Shown here piece after piece: positions 48,632 to 57,844 of a stretch of DNA of 64,000 nt; within the stretch, counting starts at the first letter, position 1; every line of letters starts with the position of its first letter. Location of the stretch: NCBI GenBank assembly GCA_025993015.1, contig DAJPFV010000001.1, positions 1,302,001 to 1,366,000 on the forward strand, in the 5' to 3' direction. The position numbers were made by a program, and so were the translations under genes. The notes under the pieces were generated by a model, which was not told where the DNA came from, made no database searches, and was given only the letters and a program-made list of their open reading frames with translations. The stretch comes from Coriobacteriaceae bacterium (GTDB lineage Bacteria > Actinomycetota > Coriobacteriia > Coriobacteriales > Coriobacteriaceae).

Positions 48632-49846
48632 ATGTTCGCGAAGGATCGCGAAGCAATGCGCCTGACGCCGGCAGAGGTCAGGCTGATTCTTATTGAGTCC
48701 CTGCAGTGGTGCGCCAACAACGCGGTCTACTTTTTGGGGCTTATCGGTGCGGCCACGTATGATCTGGCTGGCACGGCCTTTTTGGTTGCCGCCATTACGC
48801 TCGTGCGCAATCTTATGACGTCGGTGGGCAATATGGTGTCGGGCTCGGTCATCGATCGCTTTGGACCGCGCCGGACGTCGTTTGTGACGTGCGTGATTAC
48901 GGCAGTGCTATCGCTTGGCGTGGGGTTGGCGCCGTTGTCTGTCCCCGGGCTTGTGTTTGCCGCGTGCGTCTTGGGACTTGCGGGCGGCTTTATCAACACC
49001 TGCACGCATGCGTTTCCGGGATACCTGGAGTCGACCACCGAGGGCCGTACCCGCGTGAACGGCCTCATGGTGTTCTACAGCAATATCGCCTATACCGCTG
49101 GCCCGCTGCTCGGCGGTGCCATCGTGAGCTGTTTTGCCACGCAATCGGTCTATCTGCTCATGGCGGGCATGATGGGTGTGGCGGCCGTGCTCTCCTTGGG
49201 CTGTCACGAGTGTGTTGCTCCCGCAAAAGGGGAGAAGCCGAAGGGCGGTATTTTGGGAGGCATGGCCGAGGGTGCGCGACTTACGTTTCGCGACCACGAC
49301 CTGCGCCTCATCTTTATCTCGGGCTTTTTGGGTTTCTTTGCGTTTGGCGCGTTCGATTCGCTGGAGTCGTTGTTCTATCGCGATGTGCTCAACGTGGATA
49401 TCGTCTGGCTGGGCTGGCTGTCCTCGGTCGTGGGCCTCACTTCCTCGGTGGGCGCGTTCATCCTGACCAAGCTTTCTGCCCGCCATGTCAACCTGCGATT
49501 GCTGCTCGGCGCGCTCATGGCCGTGGGCATTGGGTCCATGGTGTACGTGGGCACCGATATGCTGGGGGTCGCGATTATCGGTCAGGCGATTAACGGTCTG
49601 GCCTGGGGATTCCTGGAACCGCTGCAGATGATCTTGATTCAGGAGCGCGCCGACATCAAATACCTGGGGCGCATTACCGGCTTTGTGCGTTTTGGCCTGA
49701 TGAGCGCCGGCGTGCTGCCGCTGCTGGCGGCTCCGTTTTTGGCGGAGGCTTTGGGCGTTCAGGCGGTGCTGTTTGGGGCATCGACCATTATTGCGCTGGT
49801 AGGAACGCTGTTCTTTGTCACACAAGGGAGGCGCCAGAGGCGTTAG
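48632..49846 (+). CDS. MFS transporter, copy 1
   Basis: A 404-aa major facilitator with about twelve membrane segments. The loop 2-3 motif appears as GSVIDRFGPRRTSF, and VNGLMVFYSNIAYTAGPLLGGA resembles motif C-like sequence of exporters. A cytoplasmic loop near residue 200 is basic (KGEKPKGG). AGAAGGAG precedes ATG 48632. Within a deglycase/PTS locus it may export a released amine or import a related compound, which is speculative. The nucleotide sequence is identical to the gene at 56614. Confidence 0.85.
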   Translation: MFAKDREAMRLTPAEVRLILIESLQWCANNAVYFLGLIGAATYDLAGTAFLVAAITLVRNLMTSVGNMVSGSVIDRFGPRRTSFVTCVITAVLSLGVGLAPLSVPGLVFAACVLGLAGGFINTCTHAFPGYLESTTEGRTRVNGLMVFYSNIAYTAGPLLGGAIVSCFATQSVYLLMAGMMGVAAVLSLGCHECVAPAKGEKPKGGILGGMAEGARLTFRDHDLRLIFISGFLGFFAFGAFDSLESLFYRDVLNVDIVWLGWLSSVVGLTSSVGAFILTKLSARHVNLRLLLGALMAVGIGSMVYVGTDMLGVAIIGQAINGLAWGFLEPLQMILIQERADIKYLGRITGFVRFGLMSAGVLPLLAAPFLAEALGVQAVLFGASTIIALVGTLFFVTQGRRQRR

Positions 49847-49862
49847 CTATACATTCAATTCT

Positions 49863-49970
49863 AATTTAATACCACTCACCAGAGAATTTCGACCGTTCAC
49901 CGAGGATTGGAGCAGATTGATAAGTGGTATTAAAAACACATTAGGTGTATGTCTATAATTGATATCGAAA
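49863..49970 (+). promoter_or_regulatory. promoter/operators of the second deglycase-PTS module
   Basis: An inverted AGTGGTATTAAATT site (49876-49863), TGGTATTAAA (49925-49934), a TATAAT box (49954-49959) and an overlapping TTGATATCGAAA (49959-49970). The operator-to-TATAAT spacing (29 nt) equals that at 54756. CCGTTCACCGA lies at 49893-49903. Confidence 0.65.
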
Positions 49971-50016
49971 AGAAACGCGATGTATAGAGTTGCGTGCAGG
50001 ACAGAAAGGAAAAGCC

Positions 50017-51078
50017 ATGAAGGAAACCGAGAAGATCGAGATCATGCATTTCGACCAGGAGGGCTATCTCGAGGACGGCAAGGCGCTCTACGAGGCCGGC
50101 AAGAAGATGACCGCGCTCGCCGACAAGGTCGCCGACGAGGGCTACGACGCCGTGTTCCTGATGGGCGTCGGCGGCACCTGGGACGAGCTCATGCAGCTCG
50201 AGTACCTCATGAACAAGTTCGGCGACCGCGACCTCGAGGTCTACCTGATCCACGCCGCCGAGTGGAACGCCATGGGCCACAAGCGCATGACCGAGAAGTC
50301 CGTCGTGCTCACCGCCTCCGAGTCCGGCACCACCCCCGAGGTCCTCGAGGCCGTCAAGAAGATGAAGGACATGGGCGTGCGCGTCTACGCCATGACCAAG
50401 CCCGAGGGCCCCATCGGCCAGGCTGTCGGTGCCGAGAACTGCGTTGCCATGGCTTCTGATCATGGTTCGGGCGGCTGCGAGAAGGGCTACTACCTCGCCG
50501 ACTGCTTCGGCCTGCGCCTGCTCAACCGCCGCGGCTGCTTCCCCAAGTTCGACCTGTTTATCGAGCAGACCAAGGACATCTGGAAGGACATGCTCGACAT
50601 CCGCAAGCGCTTCGAGCCGCGCGCCGAGGAGCTCGCCAAGAAGTACGCCCTGGCCCCCTACACCATGTTCATCGGCTCCGGCGCCCTGTGGGGCGAGACG
50701 ATCCTGTTCTCGATGTGCATCTTGGAGGAGATGCAGTGGAAGCGCACCCGCTACATCACCTCGGCCGACTTCTTCCACGGCACCCTCGAGCTCGTGGAGC
50801 CCGGCGTCCCGGTCTTCCTGTTCATGGGCGAGGACGAGAACCGCAAGCTCGACGAGCGCGTCCGCGCCTTCCTGACCCGCGGCGTGACCGGCGACACCGA
50901 CATCAACATCATCGACACCGCCGAGTTCGCGATCCCCGGCCTTGACGACGAGTTCCGCGTCATCGTGTCCCCGTGGATCCTGACGGTGCTCGTTACCGAC
51001 CGCCTGGCTCGCTACTACGAGACGGTCACCAAGCACAACCTCAAGTATCGTCGCTACTATCACCAGTTCGACTACTAA
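50017..51078 (+). CDS. FrlB/GfrF-like deglycase, copy 2
   Basis: Same 353-aa protein as copy 1 with no residue difference, same SIS motifs (GVGGTWDELMQ, HGTLELVEPGVP). Here it is the first gene of its operon, directly behind the operator-bearing promoter, whereas copy 1 follows the GfrE-like gene. AGAAAGGAAAAGCC precedes the ATG. It is followed, as in copy 1, by EIIA after 46 nt. Confidence 0.85.
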   Translation: MKETEKIEIMHFDQEGYLEDGKALYEAGKKMTALADKVADEGYDAVFLMGVGGTWDELMQLEYLMNKFGDRDLEVYLIHAAEWNAMGHKRMTEKSVVLTASESGTTPEVLEAVKKMKDMGVRVYAMTKPEGPIGQAVGAENCVAMASDHGSGGCEKGYYLADCFGLRLLNRRGCFPKFDLFIEQTKDIWKDMLDIRKRFEPRAEELAKKYALAPYTMFIGSGALWGETILFSMCILEEMQWKRTRYITSADFFHGTLELVEPGVPVFLFMGEDENRKLDERVRAFLTRGVTGDTDINIIDTAEFAIPGLDDEFRVIVSPWILTVLVTDRLARYYETVTKHNLKYRRYYHQFDY

Positions 51079-51124
51079 AGAAAACGGGTGCGGGAACGTG
51101 CCGGGCTATTGAGAGGAACACAGA

Positions 51125-51544
51125 ATGAGACAGTACATCATCGCCAGCCATGCGCACTTCGCTACCGGCATCAAGGAGAGCGTCGAGCTGCTCTCGGGCG
51201 CTCGCGACAACGTCCACGATCTTTCGATGTTCGTCGATGGCCGCATGGACGTGGCCGAGGAGGCCCAAAAACTGCTGGCAGGCATGTCTGCTGACGATGA
51301 TGTCGTTGTCTGCACCGACCTCTTTGGCGGCAGCGTCAACAACGAGTTTACCAAGATCGTCCAGACGCGTCCCCGCACGTACCTCGTTACCAACATGAAC
51401 CTTCCTCTCCTCATCCAGTTGCTGTTCTCTGACGAGTCGGCGCCGGTTGAGGAGACGATTCGCGCCATCGTCGCTGCGGACGATACGCGCGTGAAGTTTG
51501 TCAACGATCTTTTGGTCGATGACGACGAGGAAGAAGAGTTCTAA
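51125..51544 (+). CDS. PTS mannose-family EIIA, copy 2
   Basis: Identical to the EIIA at 45935 (His10 in SHAHFATG, acidic C-terminal tail). It takes phosphate from HPr for the second module and, since the third module lacks EIIA, probably serves that one too. Confidence 0.93.
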   Translation: MRQYIIASHAHFATGIKESVELLSGARDNVHDLSMFVDGRMDVAEEAQKLLAGMSADDDVVVCTDLFGGSVNNEFTKIVQTRPRTYLVTNMNLPLLIQLLFSDESAPVEETIRAIVAADDTRVKFVNDLLVDDDEEEEF

Positions 51545-51601
51545 TCCGCAGCACCTACTGACACGCCGTAAGACGGCACAAGACCTTTGGGGGGTCACAT
51601 T

Positions 51602-52084
51602 ATGATTCAGCTACTTCGCGTTGACCATCGCCTGCTTCATGGCCAGGTCGCAGTTTCCTGGGTTCAGGGCCTTGGCTCCAACTGCATCTTCTGCGTGGGC
51701 GATAAGGTCGCTAACGACCCGGTGTGGAAGACGACGCTCAAGATGGGCAAGCCTGCCGGCTGCAAGCTCGTCATCAAAGATATGGAGCATGCAATCGAAG
51801 CTATCAACTCGGGCGTGACCGACAAGTACAAGATGATCATCTGTGTCGCCACTATTGCTGAGGCAAAGCAGCTTGTTGAGGGCTGCCCGCAGATCAAGTC
51901 GGTCAACCTGGGCAACACCAAGCCCAAGGACGAGAAGCGTCCCGATGCTCGTCAGGTCTCTCGTCAGATCTTCCTGACCGCGGCCGAGGAAGCCGATGTG
52001 CGCGAGATGCTGGATCGTGGCGTTGAGGTCGAGATTCGACCCCTGGCCGATGACCCCAAGGTTGACTGCGCCAGCGTGCTCTAG
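51602..52084 (+). CDS. PTS mannose-family EIIB, copy 2
   Basis: Identical to the EIIB at 46412, with the phosphorylation site in VDHRLLHGQ. Same ribosome binding site (TTGGGGGGT) and same 58-nt gap to EIIC. Confidence 0.93.
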   Translation: MIQLLRVDHRLLHGQVAVSWVQGLGSNCIFCVGDKVANDPVWKTTLKMGKPAGCKLVIKDMEHAIEAINSGVTDKYKMIICVATIAEAKQLVEGCPQIKSVNLGNTKPKDEKRPDARQVSRQIFLTAAEEADVREMLDRGVEVEIRPLADDPKVDCASVL

Positions 52085-52142
52085 GCGTTCAATTTCGAAG
52101 AGTCTGAGCTCTTCGTAGTGTCCTATTAGGAAAGGGGGATAT

Positions 52143-52916
52143 ATGCTTACCCAAGCAATCCTCATCGGACTTATCGCCGCATTTGGTAAGTTCGACTGCC
52201 AGCTCGGTACGCTCTATGCGTTCCGCCCCATCGTCCTGTGCCCGCTCGTGGGCCTGGTGCTGGGGGACCTGCAGTCCGGCCTCGCGATCGGCGCCAGCCT
52301 GGAGCTGCTGTTCATGGGCTCGATCTCCATCGGTGCCTACGTGCCGCCTGATGAGACGATCGGCGGCGTGCTCGCCTGCGCCTTCGCTATCCAGCTGGGC
52401 CAGAGCACCGAGGCAGCCATCGCGCTTGCCATGCCCATCGCCACGCTGTGCCTTGCCATCAAGAACATCCTCAACGCCGCCCTGCCGATCCTGGTTGACC
52501 GCGCTGATGTCTTCTCCGGCCAGGGCAACCTTAAGGGTGTCTATGCGATGCACTTCCTGATCGGTTTGACCGGTATCATCATGGCGTTCCTGCTGTGCTC
52601 GCTGTCGTTCTATCTGGGTGCTGACGCCATCCAGGGCATGCTCAACTTCATCCCGCCCTTTGTCCTTGCTGGCTTTGGCGTTGCCGCCAACATCCTGCCG
52701 GCCATGGGCTTCGCCATGCTCGGCCGCCTGGTGCTCACCAAGCAGCTCGTGCCCTTCTACTTCCTGGGCTTCCTGCTGTGCTCCTACGCCAACGTGCCCG
52801 TCCTGGGCGTCGCCCTGATCGCCATCATCATCGGCATCGACAAGTTCGACCTGCTCGGCCTGGGCGGAGCCCAGCCCCAGCTCTCCGCGGAAGGGGATGA
52901 GGACGATGACTTCTAG
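52143..52916 (+). CDS. PTS mannose-family EIIC, copy 2
   Basis: Protein identical to the EIIC at 46953. The only nucleotide difference I see is a silent one at 52334 (GGT for GGC). It overlaps EIID by 11 nt as in the first module. Confidence 0.94.
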   Translation: MLTQAILIGLIAAFGKFDCQLGTLYAFRPIVLCPLVGLVLGDLQSGLAIGASLELLFMGSISIGAYVPPDETIGGVLACAFAIQLGQSTEAAIALAMPIATLCLAIKNILNAALPILVDRADVFSGQGNLKGVYAMHFLIGLTGIIMAFLLCSLSFYLGADAIQGMLNFIPPFVLAGFGVAANILPAMGFAMLGRLVLTKQLVPFYFLGFLLCSYANVPVLGVALIAIIIGIDKFDLLGLGGAQPQLSAEGDEDDDF

Positions 52917-53730
52917 TCCCGAGAACAAGATCACGCGCTCCGACCTCGTCAAGAGCGCCGTCAACGTCGGCGCCCTGGGCATGGAGTTCTCCTGGACCTA
53001 CTACAAGCAGATGAACATCGCCTTCTGCCTGATGGTCGCCAACATGCTCAAGAAGATCTACGCCGGCCGCCCCGACGACTACGCCGAGGCCCTGCACCGC
53101 CACTGCGCGTTCTTCAACATCACCGTCCAGTTCGCCCCGTTCGTCGGCGGCATCGCGATGGCCATGGAGGAGAAGGTCGCCCGCGGCGAGATCGAGCCCG
53201 AGAGCGTCAACGACGTCAAGGCCGCCCTCATGGGCCCGCTGTCCGGCATCGGCGACTCCATCTTCCTGTCGACGCTGCGCGTGGTCGCCGCCGCGGTGGG
53301 CATCAGCCTGTGCCAGGCCGGCAACCCCTTCGGCCCCATCGCCTTCCTGCTCATCTACAACGTCCCCGGCTTCGCGCTGCGCGTCTGGGGCGCCGTCAAG
53401 GGCTACGAGCTGGGCGTGGGCTTCCTGGACGAGGCCCAGAGGACCGGCCTCATGCAGAAGATCATGACCTGCGTGGGCATCGTGGGCGTCATGGTCGTGG
53501 GCGCCATGTGCAAGGACATGTTCTGGGCCAGCATCCCGGTGGCCATCGGCTCGGGCGACGACGCCCAGACCCTCCAGGACATCCTGGACGGCATCATGCC
53601 CGGCATGCTCGGCATGATCGCCTTCTGGCTGTACTACTGGCTGCTGTCCAAGAAGATCAACCCCATGGTGCTGATCGTGGCCACCATGGTCGTGGGCATC
53701 ATCGGCGCGTTCTTCGGCGTGCTGGCGTAA
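52906..53730 (+). CDS. PTS mannose-family EIID, copy 2
   Basis: Same 274-aa EIID except near the C-terminus, where GMLGMIAFW replaces GMLGMLAFW and MVVGIIGAFF replaces MAVGIVGAFF. These three conservative changes mark the end of duplicated segment R1. It is followed by a terminator and an EamA gene instead of the MFS gene. Confidence 0.94.
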   Translation: MTSSPENKITRSDLVKSAVNVGALGMEFSWTYYKQMNIAFCLMVANMLKKIYAGRPDDYAEALHRHCAFFNITVQFAPFVGGIAMAMEEKVARGEIEPESVNDVKAALMGPLSGIGDSIFLSTLRVVAAAVGISLCQAGNPFGPIAFLLIYNVPGFALRVWGAVKGYELGVGFLDEAQRTGLMQKIMTCVGIVGVMVVGAMCKDMFWASIPVAIGSGDDAQTLQDILDGIMPGMLGMIAFWLYYWLLSKKINPMVLIVATMVVGIIGAFFGVLA

Positions 53731-53760
53731 GGGCCCGGCCTATTATCTGCCCCCAAGGGA

Positions 53761-53790
53761 AACGGCGACCCATTGCGGTCGCCGTTTTTT
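53761..53790 (+). terminator. terminator after the second PTS module
   Basis: AACGGCGACC, a CATTGC loop and GGTCGCCGTT followed by T, 30 nt after the EIID stop. Confidence 0.92.
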
Positions 53791-53818
53791 ATTACCGAAA
53801 GCTAGTTGGAGGTGCTTC

Positions 53819-54709
53819 GTGATTCGATCTGACAATCCACCCGATAATGGCGTGAGCGGGGCGATGTATCTATTTGGCACGGCGCTCTTGTGGAGTTTTA
53901 TCGGCATCCTCGTTCGCGCCAATTCGCAGTCAGCTCTTTTGATCGGTGCCGTCACGGCAATATTTATGGCGCTCTTTATCCTGCTCGTCGGCAGGCCCGT
54001 CCTTCGCGTCAGCCGTCTTATTGTCCTTGTGGCCGTCTGCAACTTCGTGACGGGCACCACGTTTAACTTTGCCAACCAGCTCACGACGGTCGGCAACGCG
54101 ATCGTCCTGCAGTACACCTCGATGATTTTCGTTATCGTGTATCAATCGCTCGCAGCTCGCACATTGCCCTCGCCTGCGAAGATTGCCTCCGTGGTGGTTG
54201 CTTTTACGGGTATGGGACTTTTCTTTTTAGGCGATTTGAGCGCCGAGGGCATGCTCGGAAATCTGCTTGCCGTCATTTCGGGCGCCACCTTTGGGCTGTG
54301 TTTCTTTTTAAACTCTCGCCCCGATGCGTCGCCCATGGTGTCCTCGCTCATCTCCTGCGGCATCTCGATACTTCCGATCGTCTATTTTGCCGGCGACCTA
54401 GGCTCCGTGAAACCCTTTGAGTGGGGGCTTATGCTGGTGCATGGCCTTTTTTGCAGCGGCCTTGCGAGTGTGCTGTATGCCAAGGGGATTGCGCGCACCA
54501 ACGCGTTTGCGGCCAACTTGGTTTGCATGAGTGAGGTCGTGCTCGCTCCCTGCTGGTCGGCGCTCCTCTTTGGCGAGGTCTTTCGCTGGAACGAGTTTTT
54601 GGGCGCAGCGATGATCGTTTTGGTGATTGTGGCCAACTTGGCATCCGATGCTTTTGGCGACGGCTTTCTGGTGGCGCTTGTCCGCCATCGAAACAAAGAG
54701 CGTGCCTAA
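53819..54709 (+). CDS. EamA/DMT-family membrane transporter
   Basis: 296 aa with about ten membrane segments in two EamA halves (MYLFGTALLWSFIGILVRA, VVVAFTGMGLFFLGDLSAEG; ANLVCMSEVVLAPCWSALLFGE, EFLGAAMIVLVIVANL). Many family members export amino acids or metabolites, so export of the amine freed from an Amadori compound is possible, but nothing in the sequence fixes the substrate. It starts with GTG 53819 behind GGAGG. It takes the position that the MFS gene has in the other modules. Confidence 0.85.
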   Translation: MIRSDNPPDNGVSGAMYLFGTALLWSFIGILVRANSQSALLIGAVTAIFMALFILLVGRPVLRVSRLIVLVAVCNFVTGTTFNFANQLTTVGNAIVLQYTSMIFVIVYQSLAARTLPSPAKIASVVVAFTGMGLFFLGDLSAEGMLGNLLAVISGATFGLCFFLNSRPDASPMVSSLISCGISILPIVYFAGDLGSVKPFEWGLMLVHGLFCSGLASVLYAKGIARTNAFAANLVCMSEVVLAPCWSALLFGEVFRWNEFLGAAMIVLVIVANLASDAFGDGFLVALVRHRNKERA

Positions 54710-54755
54710 TGGGATGCGCCTGCCGTTTACGGTAAAAAACACCCCGCTGAGCGAC

Positions 54756-54801
54756 TGGTATTAAATAGTAAGAACCTGCATACCTATAATTGGTATCAAA
54801 T
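54756..54801 (+). promoter_or_regulatory. promoter/operators of the third PTS module
   Basis: TGGTATTAAATA (54756-54767), TATAAT (54785-54790) and TTGGTATCAAAT (54790-54801). Spacing matches the second module exactly. A 5' leader of about 135 nt follows. Confidence 0.68.
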
Positions 54802-54934
54802 CATTTGTGCCTGGAATGGGTGTTAGCAGCACACCAGGTACGCTTCGAGCCGTGGAATCGAACTCCCGGAATTGATATCAACAACGCGCGCGACGGGAGT
54901 GACGACGGTTCGAGATTCCTTATTGGGAGGAATT

Positions 54935-55708
54935 ATGCTTGTCCAAGCAATCCTCGTCGGCTTAGTCGGAGCGTTTGGATGCCTCGACTACCAGCTCGGC
55001 ACCCTCTACGCGTTCCGCCCCATCGTCCTGTGCCCGCTCGTGGGCCTGGTGCTGGGGGACCTGCAGACTGGCCTTGCCGTTGGCGCCAGCCTGGAGTTGC
55101 TGTTCATGGGCTCGATTTCCATCGGCGCCTACGTGCCGCCTAACGAAACCGTCGGCGGCGTGCTCGCCTGCGCGTTTGCCATTCAGCTCGGTCAGGGTAC
55201 CGAGACGGCCATCGCGCTCGCCATGCCCATCGCCGTCCTTGCGCTGACGATCGGCAACATTACCAATGCCTTGTTCCCTGTGTTTGTCGATATGGCAGAC
55301 AAGTTCGCCCTCAAGGGAAACCTCAAAGGCATCTACGCCGTTCATTGGGGAATTGGAATCTGGGGCTGCGTCGAGTACTTCCTGCTGTGCGGCGGCGCCT
55401 TCTATTTGGGTTCCGACGCCATCCAGGGCCTGCTCGACTTCATCCCGCCCTTCATCATCGACGGTTGCGGCGTTGCCGCCAACATCCTGCCGGCCATGGG
55501 CTTCGCCATGCTCGGCCGCCTGGTGCTCACCAAGCAGCTCGTGCCCTTCTACTTCCTGGGCTTCCTGCTGTGCTCCTACGCCAACGTGCCCGTCCTGGGC
55601 GTCGCCCTGATCGCCATCATCATCGGCATCGACAAGTTCGACCTGCTCGGCCTGGGCGGAGCCCAGCCCCAGCTCTCCGCGGAAGGGGATGAGGACGATG
55701 ACTTCTAG
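54935..55708 (+). CDS. PTS mannose-family EIIC, copy 3 (mosaic)
   Basis: 257-aa EIIC that starts MLVQAILVGLVGAFGCLDYQ and differs from copies 1 and 2 across much of the first two thirds (for example DMADKFALKGNLKGIYAVHW). From 55469 onward its DNA is identical to theirs. A second identical patch covers about 55011-55065. This mosaic suggests gene conversion or recombination between an old paralogue and the others. GGGAGGA precedes ATG 54935. It has no EIIA or EIIB in its operon and must borrow them. The changed region includes the part likely to set substrate choice. Confidence 0.92.
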   Translation: MLVQAILVGLVGAFGCLDYQLGTLYAFRPIVLCPLVGLVLGDLQTGLAVGASLELLFMGSISIGAYVPPNETVGGVLACAFAIQLGQGTETAIALAMPIAVLALTIGNITNALFPVFVDMADKFALKGNLKGIYAVHWGIGIWGCVEYFLLCGGAFYLGSDAIQGLLDFIPPFIIDGCGVAANILPAMGFAMLGRLVLTKQLVPFYFLGFLLCSYANVPVLGVALIAIIIGIDKFDLLGLGGAQPQLSAEGDEDDDF

Positions 55709-56522
55709 TCCCGAGAACAAGATCACGCGCTCCGACCTCGTCAAGAGCGCCGTCAACGTCGGCGCCCTGGGCATGGAGTTCTCCTGGACCTACTACAAGC
55801 AGATGAACATCGCCTTCTGCCTGATGGTCGCCAACATGCTCAAGAAGATCTACGCCGGCCGCCCCGACGACTACGCCGAGGCCCTGCACCGCCACTGCGC
55901 GTTCTTCAACATCACCGTCCAGTTCGCCCCGTTCGTCGGCGGCATCGCGATGGCCATGGAGGAGAAGGTCGCCCGCGGCGAGATCGAGCCCGAGAGCGTC
56001 AACGACGTCAAGGCCGCCCTCATGGGCCCGCTGTCCGGCATCGGCGACTCCATCTTCCTGTCGACGCTGCGCGTGGTCGCCGCCGCGGTGGGCATCAGCC
56101 TGTGCCAGGCCGGCAACCCCTTCGGCCCCATCGCCTTCCTGCTCATCTACAACGTCCCCGGCTTCGCGCTGCGCGTCTGGGGCGCCGTCAAGGGCTACGA
56201 GCTGGGCGTGGGCTTCCTGGACGAGGCCCAGAGGACCGGCCTCATGCAGAAGATCATGACCTGCGTGGGCATCGTGGGCGTCATGGTCGTGGGCGCCATG
56301 TGCAAGGACATGTTCTGGGCCAGCATCCCGGTGGCCATCGGCTCGGGCGACGACGCCCAGACCCTCCAGGACATCCTGGACGGCATCATGCCCGGCATGC
56401 TCGGCATGCTCGCCTTCTGGCTGTACTACTGGCTGCTGTCCAAGAAGATCAACCCCATGGTGCTGATCGTGGCCACCATGGCCGTGGGCATCGTCGGCGC
56501 GTTCTTCGGCGTGCTGGCATAA
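55698..56522 (+). CDS. PTS mannose-family EIID, copy 3
   Basis: Same DNA sequence as the EIID at 47716 and same 11-nt overlap with EIIC. Because it is identical while its EIIC partner is partly diverged, the EIID interface has to accept both EIIC versions. Confidence 0.94.
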   Translation: MTSSPENKITRSDLVKSAVNVGALGMEFSWTYYKQMNIAFCLMVANMLKKIYAGRPDDYAEALHRHCAFFNITVQFAPFVGGIAMAMEEKVARGEIEPESVNDVKAALMGPLSGIGDSIFLSTLRVVAAAVGISLCQAGNPFGPIAFLLIYNVPGFALRVWGAVKGYELGVGFLDEAQRTGLMQKIMTCVGIVGVMVVGAMCKDMFWASIPVAIGSGDDAQTLQDILDGIMPGMLGMLAFWLYYWLLSKKINPMVLIVATMAVGIVGAFFGVLA

Positions 56523-56556
56523 GGGCCCGGCTGCATAGATTTTCGTTGCAACCTGG

Positions 56557-56596
56557 AAAGGGGATGGAGCAGGCCTATGCCCTCCATCCCCTTTTT
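56557..56596 (+). terminator. terminator between EIID copy 3 and MFS copy 2
   Basis: Identical to the hairpin at 48575-48614 (offset 7982). Confidence 0.85.
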
Positions 56597-56613
56597 GTAT
56601 AGAAGGAGTTCGT

Positions 56614-57828
56614 ATGTTCGCGAAGGATCGCGAAGCAATGCGCCTGACGCCGGCAGAGGTCAGGCTGATTCTTATTGAGTCCCTGCAGTGGTGCGCCAAC
56701 AACGCGGTCTACTTTTTGGGGCTTATCGGTGCGGCCACGTATGATCTGGCTGGCACGGCCTTTTTGGTTGCCGCCATTACGCTCGTGCGCAATCTTATGA
56801 CGTCGGTGGGCAATATGGTGTCGGGCTCGGTCATCGATCGCTTTGGACCGCGCCGGACGTCGTTTGTGACGTGCGTGATTACGGCAGTGCTATCGCTTGG
56901 CGTGGGGTTGGCGCCGTTGTCTGTCCCCGGGCTTGTGTTTGCCGCGTGCGTCTTGGGACTTGCGGGCGGCTTTATCAACACCTGCACGCATGCGTTTCCG
57001 GGATACCTGGAGTCGACCACCGAGGGCCGTACCCGCGTGAACGGCCTCATGGTGTTCTACAGCAATATCGCCTATACCGCTGGCCCGCTGCTCGGCGGTG
57101 CCATCGTGAGCTGTTTTGCCACGCAATCGGTCTATCTGCTCATGGCGGGCATGATGGGTGTGGCGGCCGTGCTCTCCTTGGGCTGTCACGAGTGTGTTGC
57201 TCCCGCAAAAGGGGAGAAGCCGAAGGGCGGTATTTTGGGAGGCATGGCCGAGGGTGCGCGACTTACGTTTCGCGACCACGACCTGCGCCTCATCTTTATC
57301 TCGGGCTTTTTGGGTTTCTTTGCGTTTGGCGCGTTCGATTCGCTGGAGTCGTTGTTCTATCGCGATGTGCTCAACGTGGATATCGTCTGGCTGGGCTGGC
57401 TGTCCTCGGTCGTGGGCCTCACTTCCTCGGTGGGCGCGTTCATCCTGACCAAGCTTTCTGCCCGCCATGTCAACCTGCGATTGCTGCTCGGCGCGCTCAT
57501 GGCCGTGGGCATTGGGTCCATGGTGTACGTGGGCACCGATATGCTGGGGGTCGCGATTATCGGTCAGGCGATTAACGGTCTGGCCTGGGGATTCCTGGAA
57601 CCGCTGCAGATGATCTTGATTCAGGAGCGCGCCGACATCAAATACCTGGGGCGCATTACCGGCTTTGTGCGTTTTGGCCTGATGAGCGCCGGCGTGCTGC
57701 CGCTGCTGGCGGCTCCGTTTTTGGCGGAGGCTTTGGGCGTTCAGGCGGTGCTGTTTGGGGCATCGACCATTATTGCGCTGGTAGGAACGCTGTTCTTTGT
57801 CACACAAGGGAGGCGCCAGAGGCGTTAG
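56614..57828 (+). CDS. MFS transporter, copy 2
   Basis: Identical in sequence to the MFS transporter at 48632 (404 aa, GSVIDRFGPRRTSF loop). As there, it stands between an EIID gene and a deglycase promoter, so the order EIID-MFS-deglycase is kept in both R2 copies. Confidence 0.85.
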   Translation: MFAKDREAMRLTPAEVRLILIESLQWCANNAVYFLGLIGAATYDLAGTAFLVAAITLVRNLMTSVGNMVSGSVIDRFGPRRTSFVTCVITAVLSLGVGLAPLSVPGLVFAACVLGLAGGFINTCTHAFPGYLESTTEGRTRVNGLMVFYSNIAYTAGPLLGGAIVSCFATQSVYLLMAGMMGVAAVLSLGCHECVAPAKGEKPKGGILGGMAEGARLTFRDHDLRLIFISGFLGFFAFGAFDSLESLFYRDVLNVDIVWLGWLSSVVGLTSSVGAFILTKLSARHVNLRLLLGALMAVGIGSMVYVGTDMLGVAIIGQAINGLAWGFLEPLQMILIQERADIKYLGRITGFVRFGLMSAGVLPLLAAPFLAEALGVQAVLFGASTIIALVGTLFFVTQGRRQRR

Positions 57829-57844
57829 CTATACATTCAATTCT

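Larger units (their letters stand above)
47487..51047 (+). repeat. segmental duplication R2, copy 1 (EIIC 3' end-EIID-MFS-deglycase)
   Basis: This 3561-bp stretch recurs at 55469-59029, offset 7982. I saw one substitution, in the promoter (49962 A, 57944 G). It overlaps R1 at both ends, so the locus is a mosaic of two duplications. Confidence 0.88.
50017..53616 (+). repeat. segmental duplication R1, copy 2
   Basis: Second copy of 44827-48426. From 53617 on, the EIID 3' end differs by a few substitutions (codons for Leu to Ile, Ala to Val, Val to Ile), and the downstream sequence is unrelated. Confidence 0.88.
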
